From positions 124,001 to 188,000 of the forward strand of contig JAGAJL010000012.1 in assembly GCA_017626095.1 (NCBI GenBank): a DNA stretch of 64,000 bases, given 5' to 3'. A model generated the notes under the pieces. That model saw only the letters and a program-made list of their open reading frames with translations. It was not told the DNA's origin and ran no database searches. The position numbers and the translations under genes were made by a program. This document shows positions 17,445 to 26,646 of this stretch, piece after piece (position 1 is the stretch's first letter; each line of letters begins with the position of its first letter). Source of the DNA: Lachnospiraceae bacterium. Its GTDB lineage: Bacteria; Bacillota; Clostridia; Lachnospirales; Lachnospiraceae.

Positions 17445-18673
17445 TGGAAGAGCAAAATGCAATTGAGGTCAAAAACCTCCACAAAAGTTTTAAAGTATAT
17501 CTGGACCGCAGCTATAGCCTCAAAGATTTTCTGCTTCGCGGAAGCGGCCGCCGAAAAGAAGTGCGTCATGTCCTACAGGGAATTAACTTTTCTGTAAAAA
17601 AAGGTGAAGCAATCGGTCTTGTCGGACACAATGGATGTGGAAAGAGTACGACGCTTAAGCTTTTGACGCGTATCATGTATCCGGATCAGGGGACTATTGA
17701 GCTCAAAGGGCGCGTCTCAAGTCTGATTGAGCTGGGTGCCGGCTTTCATCCGGATATGAGCGGAAGAGAAAATATCTATATCAACGCCTCCATCTTTGGA
17801 TTAAAGAAAAAAGAAATTGATGAAAGACTGCAGAAAATCATTGACTTTTCGGAGCTGCAGGAATATATCGACAATCCGGTTCGCACCTATTCCTCCGGTA
17901 TGTATATGCGTCTGGCTTTTGCCGTTGCCATCAACGTGGATGCAGATGTTCTTTTGATTGATGAAATCCTTGCAGTTGGAGATGTGGCTTTCCAGGCAAA
18001 GTGCTTTACCAAACTGAATGAAATCAAACAACAGGGAACCACAATTGTCATTGTGTCCCATTCTTTGGATCAGATTGAACGTATCTGTGATAAATGCTAT
18101 TGGATACAGGATGGCAAAATCCGTGCAGAGGGCAATCCCCGTGAAGTTCACTCACAGTATCTGGAGTTTATGGCTAAGAGCAATATCCGTTGTGAGAGTG
18201 ATATGGACCGAAAGATTGACCGTCATTCAGGCAATCAGGAAGCGGTTGTGAAGGCGGTTCGCATGATCAATGAAAAAGGCGAGCTTACCGATACCTTTAC
18301 ACCGGGAGAAAACGTCCGGATTGAAATCGATTGTTTTGCCAGCCGCAAAATTGAGGATGCGGTTTTTGGCTTTGGCATCTTTTCTCTCGATAATCAGGAA
18401 ATCTATGGCACCAATACGCTGATTGACAAAATGCCTCTGGTAATCGAAGGAGATGTCACCGTGACCTGCCAGATTACCTGCCTGCCCCTAAAGCAGGGGA
18501 GCTACAAGCTGGATGTGGAGATTCATACCCCATTTGGATTTGACTATGACTACTGGCGGGATTATATGCGCTTCTATGTCAGAAGCACCAGCACAGAGGC
18601 AGGCGTGCTCCACATGGAACGGAAGTGGAATCATTTTCCTACGAAGTTGGACGGCGAAAAAGAGGAAGTTTAG
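17444..18673 (+). CDS. Polysaccharide ABC exporter ATPase with Wzt-like C-terminal domain
   Basis: 409 residues. The nucleotide-binding domain has Walker A GHNGCGKST (61-69), the signature YSSGMYMRLAF (G152 region) and Walker B LLIDE (D173, E174), then the H-loop VSHS. Residues from about 245 form an extra beta-rich domain resembling Wzt_C, which in O9a-type systems recognises a cap on the non-reducing end of the finished glycan. The extension suggests that export of this polymer depends on terminal modification, although no obvious capping methyltransferase or kinase is seen nearby. Forms a transporter with the permease at 16668. Confidence 0.93.
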   Translation: MEEQNAIEVKNLHKSFKVYLDRSYSLKDFLLRGSGRRKEVRHVLQGINFSVKKGEAIGLVGHNGCGKSTTLKLLTRIMYPDQGTIELKGRVSSLIELGAGFHPDMSGRENIYINASIFGLKKKEIDERLQKIIDFSELQEYIDNPVRTYSSGMYMRLAFAVAINVDADVLLIDEILAVGDVAFQAKCFTKLNEIKQQGTTIVIVSHSLDQIERICDKCYWIQDGKIRAEGNPREVHSQYLEFMAKSNIRCESDMDRKIDRHSGNQEAVVKAVRMINEKGELTDTFTPGENVRIEIDCFASRKIEDAVFGFGIFSLDNQEIYGTNTLIDKMPLVIEGDVTVTCQITCLPLKQGSYKLDVEIHTPFGFDYDYWRDYMRFYVRSTSTEAGVLHMERKWNHFPTKLDGEKEEV

Positions 18674-18684
18674 GAGCAGAAGTT

Positions 18685-19137
18685 ATGCAGGATATTCATT
18701 ATAACGAATTAATTGCACAAATTAATCAGGATATTGCAAAAAAGGGCGCGCTATCCTCACTTATGGATTTTGAGGATGTCAAACGGTTGAATATCTATTC
18801 TACGGCATACGAGGAAAGTCTTGCAGAAGAAGAGATCAAAGAGATGCATGAGCGCAGGGAGATTCCCGTGAGACCGGAATTTGAGGGCAATGCCCTGGTG
18901 CGCGGCGTAAAAGGACTGATCAGAAAGTTGATTACCGCTACGGTTATTCCCATGCAATTAGAGCAGAATGTGTGGAACAATAAAGTGGTAGACTTTTCCA
19001 AAATCTGCTTTGGGAAAATGCAGGAGGATACCGAGCGCATTCGTATTTTGGAAGAAAAGGTCGCAGAGCTTGAACAAAAGATACAGAAATTGGAAAACAG
19101 CAGGACAGAAAAAGCGGATGGGGAGGGTATGGTATGA
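18685..19137 (+). CDS. Small helical coiled-coil protein paired with a GT4 (copy 2)
   Basis: 150 residues, started at ATG 18685 after AGGAG (18672-18676); an upstream ATG in the same frame lies inside the ABC gene and lacks a site. The layout equals that of the protein at 5495: N-terminal charged helix (MQDIHYNELIAQINQDIAKKG), a variable middle, the amphipathic GVKGLIRKLI segment, and a C-terminal coiled coil (RIRILEEKVAELEQKIQKLE). It overlaps the next GT4 by four bases (ATGA), so co-translation is likely. No catalytic motif is seen; a tether or partner for that GT4 is inferred. Confidence 0.8.
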   Translation: MQDIHYNELIAQINQDIAKKGALSSLMDFEDVKRLNIYSTAYEESLAEEEIKEMHERREIPVRPEFEGNALVRGVKGLIRKLITATVIPMQLEQNVWNNKVVDFSKICFGKMQEDTERIRILEEKVAELEQKIQKLENSRTEKADGEGMV

Positions 19138-20201
19138 AAATCATTCAATTAGCTCCCGGAATTTCCTTTGGAGATGCTGTCGGTAATGATATGCTTGCCA
19201 TGAAACACATCCTGGATGAAATGGGAATCGAAAATGAAATCTATGCGGACTTTATTGATGAAAGACTTCCTGTGGGAACTGCCAAATCAGCAGAACAGCT
19301 TCCCAATCTATCCAAAGAAGACGCAGTCATCTATCACATGGCATCCGGTTCGCGATTAAACTTTATTTTTGGAAATCTCAAATGCAAGCGTGTGATGGTG
19401 TATCACAATATTACACCACCTGCATTCTTTGAGCATTATGATGAATATGCCTATGAACAGTGCTGTAAAGGATACGAGGAGTTACAGTGGTTAGCCGATA
19501 AGACAGACTATTGCCTGGCAGTATCCGAATATAACAAACAGGATTTAATCCGAATGGGATTTACCTGCCCAATTGATGTATTGCCAATCGTCATTCCCTT
19601 TGAAGATTATGATAAAGAGCCTGCAGAAAATATCCTGACAGAGTATCGGGACGGCTATACCAATATTTTGTTTGTCGGTCGTGTTGTGCCCAATAAAAAA
19701 CACGAGGATATCATCCGTGCTTTTGCATGTTACCGGGAGTATTACAATCCCAAATCCCGCCTGATCCTGATTGGTGCCAGCAGAAAGGGCAATAAATATA
19801 AAAATCGTTTAATTCGTTACATTCAGCAGGCGGAGATTAAAAATGTCGTATTTCCGGGACATATCAGCTTTAAAGAGATTCTGGCCTTTTACAAGGTGGC
19901 AGATGTCTTTTTGTGCGAGAGCGAGCATGAAGGCTTTTGTGTACCGCTTGTAGAAGCCATGTATTTAGGAACCCCGATTATTGCCTATGATGCGGCTGCG
20001 GTAGCAAGCACCTTACATGGGGCGGGTATCCTCATGGATACCAAGGATCCGATGATTACGGCCGGTATGATTGACAAACTGGTAAGAGATGAGGAATTAA
20101 AACAGACGGTATTAGACAATCAAAAAGAACGACTGGCAGATTTTACCTACGAAAAGATTGCGGCGCAATTTAAAGAGTTGTTGCGAGAACATGTTTTGTA
20201 G
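19134..20201 (+). CDS. GT4-family glycosyltransferase (GDAVxND subfamily, copy 3)
   Basis: 355 residues; start fixed by the ATGA overlap with the coiled-coil gene. Motifs match the paralogues at 6028 and 15572: SFGDAVGND, YHMASGSRLNFIFGNLKCK, YHNITPP, FVGRVVPNKKHEDII and SEHEGFCVPLVEAM. Three diverged copies in one locus suggest repeated or related linkages in the polymer. Confidence 0.9.
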   Translation: MKIIQLAPGISFGDAVGNDMLAMKHILDEMGIENEIYADFIDERLPVGTAKSAEQLPNLSKEDAVIYHMASGSRLNFIFGNLKCKRVMVYHNITPPAFFEHYDEYAYEQCCKGYEELQWLADKTDYCLAVSEYNKQDLIRMGFTCPIDVLPIVIPFEDYDKEPAENILTEYRDGYTNILFVGRVVPNKKHEDIIRAFACYREYYNPKSRLILIGASRKGNKYKNRLIRYIQQAEIKNVVFPGHISFKEILAFYKVADVFLCESEHEGFCVPLVEAMYLGTPIIAYDAAAVASTLHGAGILMDTKDPMITAGMIDKLVRDEELKQTVLDNQKERLADFTYEKIAAQFKELLREHVL

Positions 20202-20255
20202 AAATATTTTCAAAAAAACTACAAATAGTGGCTGGAAATAGAGGAACATTAGAAA

Positions 20256-21227
20256 ATGAGGCGTTGTATGAAAAAGCTTTCCCGGAAAACTAAAATAGTG
20301 AGAGTGATGATAATACTTATTATTACTATTATTATTGGTGTTTTGGCATTTGCGGGAAAACGTTTTTTGGCAACTGATAATAGCTATCAGGTTATTGATG
20401 AAACCGGTAATTATTTAATTGTAAAACCGAATTATGGTGAATATAAAGTGACTCAATTGGCATCTGTAACGGGTGAGCAGGCTATGATTTATATCATTTC
20501 GGATTGGCGTGGACATTTAATTATTGTTGATGGTGGCTGGAGTGAAGATGCAGAGCAGCTGCAGGAGATTATAACTGCCTTTGGAAATAAGGTTGATGTT
20601 TGGATTCTTACACATCCACATCCGGATCATATAGGTGCTTTTAACGAAATATATGAAAAAGGCACAATAGAGATAGATTCGATATATGCGATTCCGATGG
20701 ATTATTCAATGTACAAAGAGCGTGCGCAGTGGTGGGATGGTTTTGAAGTATATGAGAGATTTTTGGATTTAACATCCTCTGCTGAAAATGTTGAATATGT
20801 CATTGAAGGTGATCAAATAGATTTATTTGGTTTAAATATGAAGATACTACATAGTTTTGATAAAGATGAGATGAAAACAGATGGTGATATATGCAATAAT
20901 GGAGGAATGATATTTAAACTATCGGCGAAAGAAAATTCTATGCTATTTCTAGCGGATGTAGGTGGAGAAGCACGTGCTTCAACACTATTAGATAAGTATG
21001 GAGATGTACTCAAATCGGACTATGTGCAGATGGGACATCATGGAAATGGTGGAATGACAGAGGAAGTATATAGAGTTATCAATCCCAAAGCCGCTTTCTT
21101 TGATGCTCCACAAAGTTTGATGGATAATGAAGAGTTGGATGCGGCAAGAAAACAGACATTGATGGAAGATATAGGAGCTGATATTTTATACTATGCTACT
21201 GCGCCAAATTCTGTGACTTTGAAATAA
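20256..21227 (+). CDS. Membrane-anchored metallo-beta-lactamase-fold hydrolase
   Basis: 323 residues. One N-terminal hydrophobic helix (about 16-34) suggests a protein anchored with its domain outside. The MBL fold is shown by VDGG, the metal motif HPHPDH (H120, H122, D124, H125), LADVGGEA and MGHHGNGG. The arrangement resembles ComEC-like or phosphodiesterase-type MBL proteins more than beta-lactamases. A site GAGGAAC precedes ATG 20256; ATG 20268 is a possible alternative. The substrate is unknown; a phosphodiester or modified sugar of the surface glycan is possible. It is 46 bases before the membrane protein at 21274. Confidence 0.8.
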   Translation: MRRCMKKLSRKTKIVRVMIILIITIIIGVLAFAGKRFLATDNSYQVIDETGNYLIVKPNYGEYKVTQLASVTGEQAMIYIISDWRGHLIIVDGGWSEDAEQLQEIITAFGNKVDVWILTHPHPDHIGAFNEIYEKGTIEIDSIYAIPMDYSMYKERAQWWDGFEVYERFLDLTSSAENVEYVIEGDQIDLFGLNMKILHSFDKDEMKTDGDICNNGGMIFKLSAKENSMLFLADVGGEARASTLLDKYGDVLKSDYVQMGHHGNGGMTEEVYRVINPKAAFFDAPQSLMDNEELDAARKQTLMEDIGADILYYATAPNSVTLK

Positions 21228-21273
21228 TGAAGATTAAGTAAATGAAATCTGAAGATAATATAGGAGCAATAAG

Positions 21274-22911
21274 ATGAGTCAAATACAAGAGAGATTGAGT
21301 GAAAATAAGGTACCGCTTGTAATAGCGATTATACAATGGTTTGTAACCACTATTTTGCAGGTTGACCGGACCTTTTTTACTTATGATTCTGAGACTACAT
21401 TTTTCTTTATAATAAAATGCTTGTTTCTGTTATTGCTTATGGTTGCATGGTGCTTTGTTTTTATGGTTTATCGTAAAATTAAGGCACAGGATGCAAATTA
21501 TAAGCGGGGGGTACAAGTTTTTTTAGTCTATTTTTCAATCATGATGGTATTGTTGCTGATTTTATGGCCGGGAACCTGGTCATGGGATGATTTGTGGACT
21601 TTACATGATATTCAACATTATGATGATCTAAATGAATGGCAGCATATTATTACGGGAATTTATCATGATTTGATGCTGCAGATTCTTCCGTTTCCGGGGG
21701 GAGTAATTTTTCTTCAGAATGTTCTTGTCTCAATCTGTGTGGCATTCACTGTGACAAAATTAGAGAATACTTTTCATATTAGAAAATTGAAGAACACCAT
21801 CCCGGATATTTTATTAAAAATAGTGCCCTTCTTACTACCACCTGTATTGATGTATCAGTTTTCCGGTTATCGAATGGGATTATATGTTTATTTTGAACTT
21901 GTCATGTTAGTCATATTTATTGTGGCTGAACGAGAGAATAAAGAGTGGACATGGAGCTATACTTTGTTATTTTGCTTTTTGGTAGTTATTGTTGCTACAT
22001 GGAGGACAGAGTCATTTCTATATATTCCCTTCGCCTGTATCCTGCTATTTATGATGAATAAAAATATCCTTTCAACTAAGAGAAAATGTATTTGTGTTTT
22101 GATTGTGATTGTCGGATTCCTGGGTATCAATAAATGGCAAAATTATGAACTTGGCGATAGTAATTACCAAATAATTTCTTTGTTAAGACCTTGTGCAGAA
22201 TTAGTGAGAGTTGCCGATTATGAAGATAATGTTGAAGAATTTGCGGCAATCGATAAAGTGACCGATTTAGAAGTTATTTTCAATAATCCTACTATGAATG
22301 GAGAAACTCTTTACTGGAGTACCGGATGTGTGAGAACCCGAAATGATAATCCGGATGATGATTATACAAAAGAGGATTACCATAACTATTTGAAAGCATT
22401 TATCAAGCTTTCTTTAAAATATCCCAAAGTAGTTATTGCAGAGCGGTGGAATTTGTTTATTGGTGGTTCCGGAATATATGGCTCTTCGCCTATGATTATT
22501 AATTATTCAGCAAATCTGTTTGAAGAAAATGGAGGAAATGAAGTTGCAACGGAAATGTTATCAAGCGAACGAAATATAAACAGACCGGTGCTTAAAAATA
22601 TCAGAAGGGCAGTTATCAATATTTTTGGAGGAAAGAAAATAGACGGAACAGATATTGGGATTGTCCAACGTCTGATGTGGAATGCTATTATTCCGATGCT
22701 TTTCTTGGTTTATGCATGGATAGAACTATTAATTCGGAAAAAATGGTATCTATGGTTGGTTTGCTCTTCTTTGGTTGCAAAAATTCCTATTATTATTTTG
22801 ACACAGCCGTCGGCATGGTTGATGTATTTATTGTCATTTTACTTTTTGGGATATGTCTTTATTATTTATAAGGGTTTACTCGTTGAAGCTAAAGAAATGA
22901 GAGAATATTGA
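21274..22911 (+). CDS. Polytopic membrane protein (GT-C/DUF6020-like)
   Basis: 545 residues with about 11-12 predicted membrane helices and an AGGAG site. An extracytoplasmic loop after helix 3 has WPGTWSWDDLW, the acidic-motif position typical of GT-C glycosyltransferases that use polyprenyl-linked sugars. A large loop (about 290-440) follows before the final helices. The plan resembles the DUF6020 family (recalled, not searched). It could add a side-branch sugar outside the membrane. It is the last intact gene before the decayed region. Confidence 0.65.
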   Translation: MSQIQERLSENKVPLVIAIIQWFVTTILQVDRTFFTYDSETTFFFIIKCLFLLLLMVAWCFVFMVYRKIKAQDANYKRGVQVFLVYFSIMMVLLLILWPGTWSWDDLWTLHDIQHYDDLNEWQHIITGIYHDLMLQILPFPGGVIFLQNVLVSICVAFTVTKLENTFHIRKLKNTIPDILLKIVPFLLPPVLMYQFSGYRMGLYVYFELVMLVIFIVAERENKEWTWSYTLLFCFLVVIVATWRTESFLYIPFACILLFMMNKNILSTKRKCICVLIVIVGFLGINKWQNYELGDSNYQIISLLRPCAELVRVADYEDNVEEFAAIDKVTDLEVIFNNPTMNGETLYWSTGCVRTRNDNPDDDYTKEDYHNYLKAFIKLSLKYPKVVIAERWNLFIGGSGIYGSSPMIINYSANLFEENGGNEVATEMLSSERNINRPVLKNIRRAVINIFGGKKIDGTDIGIVQRLMWNAIIPMLFLVYAWIELLIRKKWYLWLVCSSLVAKIPIIILTQPSAWLMYLLSFYFLGYVFIIYKGLLVEAKEMREY

Positions 22912-23946
22912 AGTGAAAGATAATTCGACCAATAATAGAGTGAAGTTGGTTGATTAAAATTAATGTGAGAGTATCCACATTCTTTGATACAATGTTCCTA
23001 ATATAGTATTCGGGATGCTATTACCATTCACGATTCCTAATTTAGGGGGTGTAATAGTTGAAACCGAAGGCTTTCTAATCTCATGGCACAAAGCATTTTA
23101 TGATGACTACGATGAGCAAAAAGGAATGCAAAGGAGAGATGGAAACGAGGAGATGCGTTTGGTAGGTTGTTTTTACCTTTTGGTGCCGGAGGAAAAGAAT
23201 ATAATTTGTATATTCAAGTAATGTGTGATAGAATACTATTGATTTTGCTGACTTTTACTCCATTTTCTGTAAATCGGACCGTCGATATTGAGGCATACAT
23301 AGATACAGAGAAAAATATGAGGAGCCTTTTGAGATGGATACCGAAACTGATTTTAACAACAATTGAAGAGATGGCTTTGCAGATTCCGATTATGGTAGCA
23401 AGGATAGTTGGAATGATTACATTTCATTGGCGAAGACTTGTCTGGTAGATTCCTTCCCTATTCTTTCCGCCATACCTTATATGTACTATTTCTAATCATT
23501 CTGACCAATCCCCTCCCTAAAAGATTAGGTTTGTGAAGCTAGTTTAAGGGTGAATTAGAAGATGGAGTAAAAGACACTGGGGGATGAAGGGGAGAAAAGA
23601 AGAATGCCCAGAAATGGGCAGAATAAGAAAAAACAAACCACCAACCAAGCGATAAGAAAAACAACCCAACTCCACAACACAAGAAAAAACCAAAACACAT
23701 CAAACAAGATGCGGGAGAAAAGAAGAAAAGCTGGGTATCGTCACTTTTGGGCCTGTTCATCCGCCAACCCAGAGCATTAGGAGACAACCTCTCTCCGTGA
23801 ACCGAAAACACCAATAAAAGTTACAGAAAACAGAAGAAAACCACAAAATAGACATAAAAACAACACCAAGGGAGACGGCGGGAAATAGGTAGATGAGGTT
23901 GATGGTGGGGTAGTGTTAAGGATTGCCGGAAGTTAAGGTAGATATT
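22912..23946 (+). other. Gene-poor decayed region with a strand-skewed segment
   Basis: About 1 kb with no convincing gene. Short ORFs at 23015 and 23167 lack ribosome sites and recognisable motifs. From about 23590 to 23860 the + strand is very T-poor and rich in A and C. A small perfect hairpin, TGCCCA-GAAA-TGGGCA (23605-23620), lies at its start. The minus-strand ORF here is low-complexity Phe/Ser and I do not accept it. The region separates the ABC-exporter part of the locus from the 24.8-42.9 kb block, so it may be an old integration scar or a structured RNA. Confidence 0.55.
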
Positions 23947-24774
23947 ATGGCAGCAGACGAAGAGAAAGGCAATAGTATGTGTACTGAATTAAAAGATCAA
24001 TCGAATGAAATTGTTAGCACAACTGATTTGGTTAACGTATTTCACACAGTTTGTGGCATTGCTGAAGATGGGATAGATGCAGTAAAAGAATTCCTTGAAA
24101 GTGATAAAGTACAGACTGCAATTGACTATGCCAAAGTAATAGACGAGACAGCTGAAAATGGATTAAAAGTTTATGTTGCCATCCGAAAACTAGTAGACTT
24201 ACCATAGAAGCTTTACCTCAGAAAATTTGATAGGTACATGAAAGGTGTAGCAGATATTCCGGTTGAAAAAGGTAAGCATATTTAAAGCTTGTGAATAGAG
24301 AGAAATTTAATAAGGAATCTGTATATACTTTTGAAGTTATTAACAGGATTGAAGATTTAGAAAAGAAAGACATATTAGTTCGCTTTCTCGAATTGAAAAT
24401 GGATGGAGTTATTACGGATGCAGAATATAGAAGAATGATGATAATGACGGCATCCAAAATGAAAGAAGATTTGGATTATTTAAGACGAAATATTACTAAT
24501 GCTTCCTTTGAAATTAAATCTGTTCAGGAAGAAGGCCTCCTTTTTATCAGGGTGGATAATTTATGAGGGAATGATATGGGGAACAGCCGAAAATGAAAGT
24601 GGAAATCTGTACAGATATACAGCAGTGGCTAAACGGTACTGTGAGATAGTATTTGGCGTAATTGCATTTGGAGATAGATTGAATGGAACGATTAAATTTA
24701 CTCCTGCAGAAGCAGATAAAAATGATATAAAGAATATTTTTGTTGAAAACGAGACTATTCACTTTGATAGATAA
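23947..24774 (+). pseudogene. Disrupted gene of unknown family (one stop, two frameshifts)
   Basis: Three successive ORFs read as one protein. Frame 1 from ATG 23947 runs to a TAG at 24205-24207, then continues in the same frame (KLYLRKFDRYMKGV). Near 24275-24285 the sense shifts to the frame of the ORF at 24291 (LKLVNREKFNKESVY ...). Near 24535 it shifts back to frame 1 (LSGWIIYEGMIWG ...) and ends at 24774. The composite is about 275 residues, helical, and resembles hypothetical bacterial proteins with an IP-KLYLRKFxR segment followed by a LDYLR segment (recalled). Function unknown. Confidence 0.6.
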
Positions 24775-24797
24775 AAAGCAAGGAGAAGAAGGGGAGA

Positions 24798-25259
24798 ATG
24801 GACAAGAAAATAAAAGTTTGCCTTGTAGGTTCATCTGGCGGGCATCTCACACATTTATATATGTTGAAGCCTTTCTGGCGGGATAAGGATAGATTTTGGG
24901 TTACCTTTGATAAGGAAGATGCTCGTTCTCTGCTTAAAGGAGAAAAGATGTATTCCGTCTATTATCCTTCAAACCGTTCCATCAAAGCCCTTCTTATCAA
25001 TACATGGAGAGCATTGAAAATCCTGCCTAAAGAGAAGCCAAATCTCATTATCAGCTCCGGAGCTGCGCCTGCAATTCCGTTTTTTTGGATTGGTAAGCTG
25101 ATGGGCGCTAAAACTATTTACATTGAAGTGTTCGATAGAATTGATGCTTCCACAATTGCAGGAAAACTCTGCTATCCAGTGGCAGATAAGTTCATTGTGG
25201 AATGGGAAGAAATGAAGAAAGTGTACCCGAAGGCTGTTAACTTAGGAAGTATTTTTTAA
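24798..25259 (+). CDS. Alg14-like subunit of a split UDP-sugar transferase (PssD/Cps14F type)
   Basis: 153 residues after a strong AAGGGGAG site. LVGSSGGHLTHLYML at the start, a hydrophobic membrane-association segment, ISSGAAPAIPFFW and IYIEVFDR are the hallmarks of the Alg14/PssD membrane subunit, which recruits the catalytic Alg13-like partner to the lipid acceptor. The partner follows 31 bases later at 25291. Together they would add the second sugar to a lipid-linked first sugar. This gene opens the block with the different sequence style. Confidence 0.92.
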   Translation: MDKKIKVCLVGSSGGHLTHLYMLKPFWRDKDRFWVTFDKEDARSLLKGEKMYSVYYPSNRSIKALLINTWRALKILPKEKPNLIISSGAAPAIPFFWIGKLMGAKTIYIEVFDRIDASTIAGKLCYPVADKFIVEWEEMKKVYPKAVNLGSIF

Positions 25260-25290
25260 GTTGTGTGGTTTGTGAGGGGAGGAAGAATAA

Positions 25291-25785
25291 GTGATTTTTG
25301 TTACAGTAGGAACACATGAGCAACAGTTTAATAGGCTTGTTGAGTATATGGATAAATGGGCAGCAGACCATGATGAAAAAGTAGTTATGCAAACTGGATA
25401 CTCTACATATGAACCAAAGCACTGTGAGTGGGACAAGCTTTTCCCATACGAGAAGATGGTTGAGATGGTAGAAGAGTCAAGAATAGTAATCACTCATGGC
25501 GGCCCATCAAGTTTTATTATGCCACTACAGATTGGGAAGACACCGCTTGTTGTGCCTAGACAATATAAATATAACGAGCACGTTAACGACCACCAGGTGA
25601 AGTTTTGTAAAGAAGTAGAAAGCAGAATGGGAACTATTGTTGTTGTTGAGGATATAGAGAAGCTTGGTGGAGTCATAGATAGCTATGATGAAATCAAAAA
25701 GGAAGGAAAGAACACGAGCAATAACGAAAAGTTCTGTGAAGAACTTGATTGCATTGTTGATGAGATGTTTGAGGGGAAGAAGTAA
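25291..25785 (+). CDS. Alg13-like catalytic subunit of a split UDP-sugar transferase (PssE/Cps14G type)
   Basis: 164 residues with a GTG start at 25291 after GAGGGGAGGAAG. MIFVTVGTHEQQFNRLVEYM and THGGPSSFIMPLQIGKTP, followed by PRQYKYNEHVNDHQ, are the GT28 C-terminal donor-binding motifs (UDP-sugar site). It works with the Alg14-like protein at 24798. Such pairs commonly make a beta-1,4 linkage in capsule repeat units (family knowledge). Confidence 0.92.
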   Translation: MIFVTVGTHEQQFNRLVEYMDKWAADHDEKVVMQTGYSTYEPKHCEWDKLFPYEKMVEMVEESRIVITHGGPSSFIMPLQIGKTPLVVPRQYKYNEHVNDHQVKFCKEVESRMGTIVVVEDIEKLGGVIDSYDEIKKEGKNTSNNEKFCEELDCIVDEMFEGKK

Positions 25786-25897
25786 GATATGATAAAGAAT
25801 GTTGTATTAAATAAAGCATTAAAGAATAGTTCTTTTTAAGTTGATTTATAGTGGGAATAGGTTATAGAATGGCTTTTCTGCCGGGGAGTATTTAAAG

Positions 25898-26632
25898 ATG
25901 AAAGTATCCGTAATATGTGTATTTAATAATGAACAACAATTAGAACAACAACTTAAGTCATCTCTAATTACGCAAAACATAAAATATGAATTCATAGCCG
26001 TTAATAACATTGAAAATACTTTTTCGTCAGCGGCACAAGCATTAAATTTTGGAGCAGAAAAATCAAATGGAGACGTGCTTGTGTTTGCTCATCAAGACAT
26101 ATTCTTAAAAACCCCTTATGAATTAGAAAAACTATCTTGTATTGTATATGAATGCCCTACTGGGACAATTATAGGAACACAAGGGGTAAGAGAACCAAGT
26201 AGGCTTTATTATACAAATTTAACTTCTGGGGATAATTATAATCCAGACTTTATAAGTAAATTTGATGAAAAATTATACGAGGTTTCTTGTGTGGATGAAG
26301 GCATGTTTGCGATGAAGAAAGAAACTTGGGAGAATCATAATTTTGATGAAGTTTTGTGTGATAATTGGCACTTGTATTGTGTTGAGGCGTGTTTAAATGC
26401 AAGAAAAAATGGTCATAAGGTATATGTTTATCCAATTCAAATTCATCATTTTAGTAAGGGTACAATTTCACTAGAATATATGAAAAATCTAAAACGATTG
26501 TGCGAGGTATACAGAAGAGACTTTAAATACATTTGGACGACTTGTTATAAAGTGAGGACAAATTGGATATATATTAACGCTCTTGTTGCAGCATGGGTTA
26601 TAAATAGATTTGCAAGGAGAAATTTACATTAA
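25898..26632 (+). CDS. GT2-like glycosyltransferase (StrF/Glyco_tranf_2_5 type)
   Basis: 244 residues. It starts MKVSVICVFNNEQQLEQQL, with LVFAHQDIFLKTPYE as the acidic donor-site segment and a VDEGMFAMKKETW block, and then ICHHFSKG-like histidines (IHHFSKGTIS) of the StrF-type subfamily. A C-terminal hydrophobic stretch follows. The 112-base spacer before it holds an AT-only hairpin (AAAGAA/TTCTTT) and a weak promoter-like TTGATT box, neither convincing. Probably a cytoplasmic transferase building the island's repeat unit. Confidence 0.78.
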   Translation: MKVSVICVFNNEQQLEQQLKSSLITQNIKYEFIAVNNIENTFSSAAQALNFGAEKSNGDVLVFAHQDIFLKTPYELEKLSCIVYECPTGTIIGTQGVREPSRLYYTNLTSGDNYNPDFISKFDEKLYEVSCVDEGMFAMKKETWENHNFDEVLCDNWHLYCVEACLNARKNGHKVYVYPIQIHHFSKGTISLEYMKNLKRLCEVYRRDFKYIWTTCYKVRTNWIYINALVAAWVINRFARRNLH

Positions 26633-26646
26633 TTAATGAGGTGTCT

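Noticed and set aside
23015-23448. Two short + ORFs in the decayed region
   Set aside because: No ribosome sites, mutual overlap in different frames and no motif; I left them within the gene-poor feature.
23539-23814. 91-codon minus-strand ORF rich in Phe, Ser and Trp
   Set aside because: It arises from the strand-skewed A/C segment. There is no ribosome site and no family resemblance, and it is opposite to all nearby genes.
22912-23946. Group II intron or retron remnant
   Set aside because: I looked for the typical 5' boundary and domain V hairpin and for reverse-transcriptase motifs, and found none.
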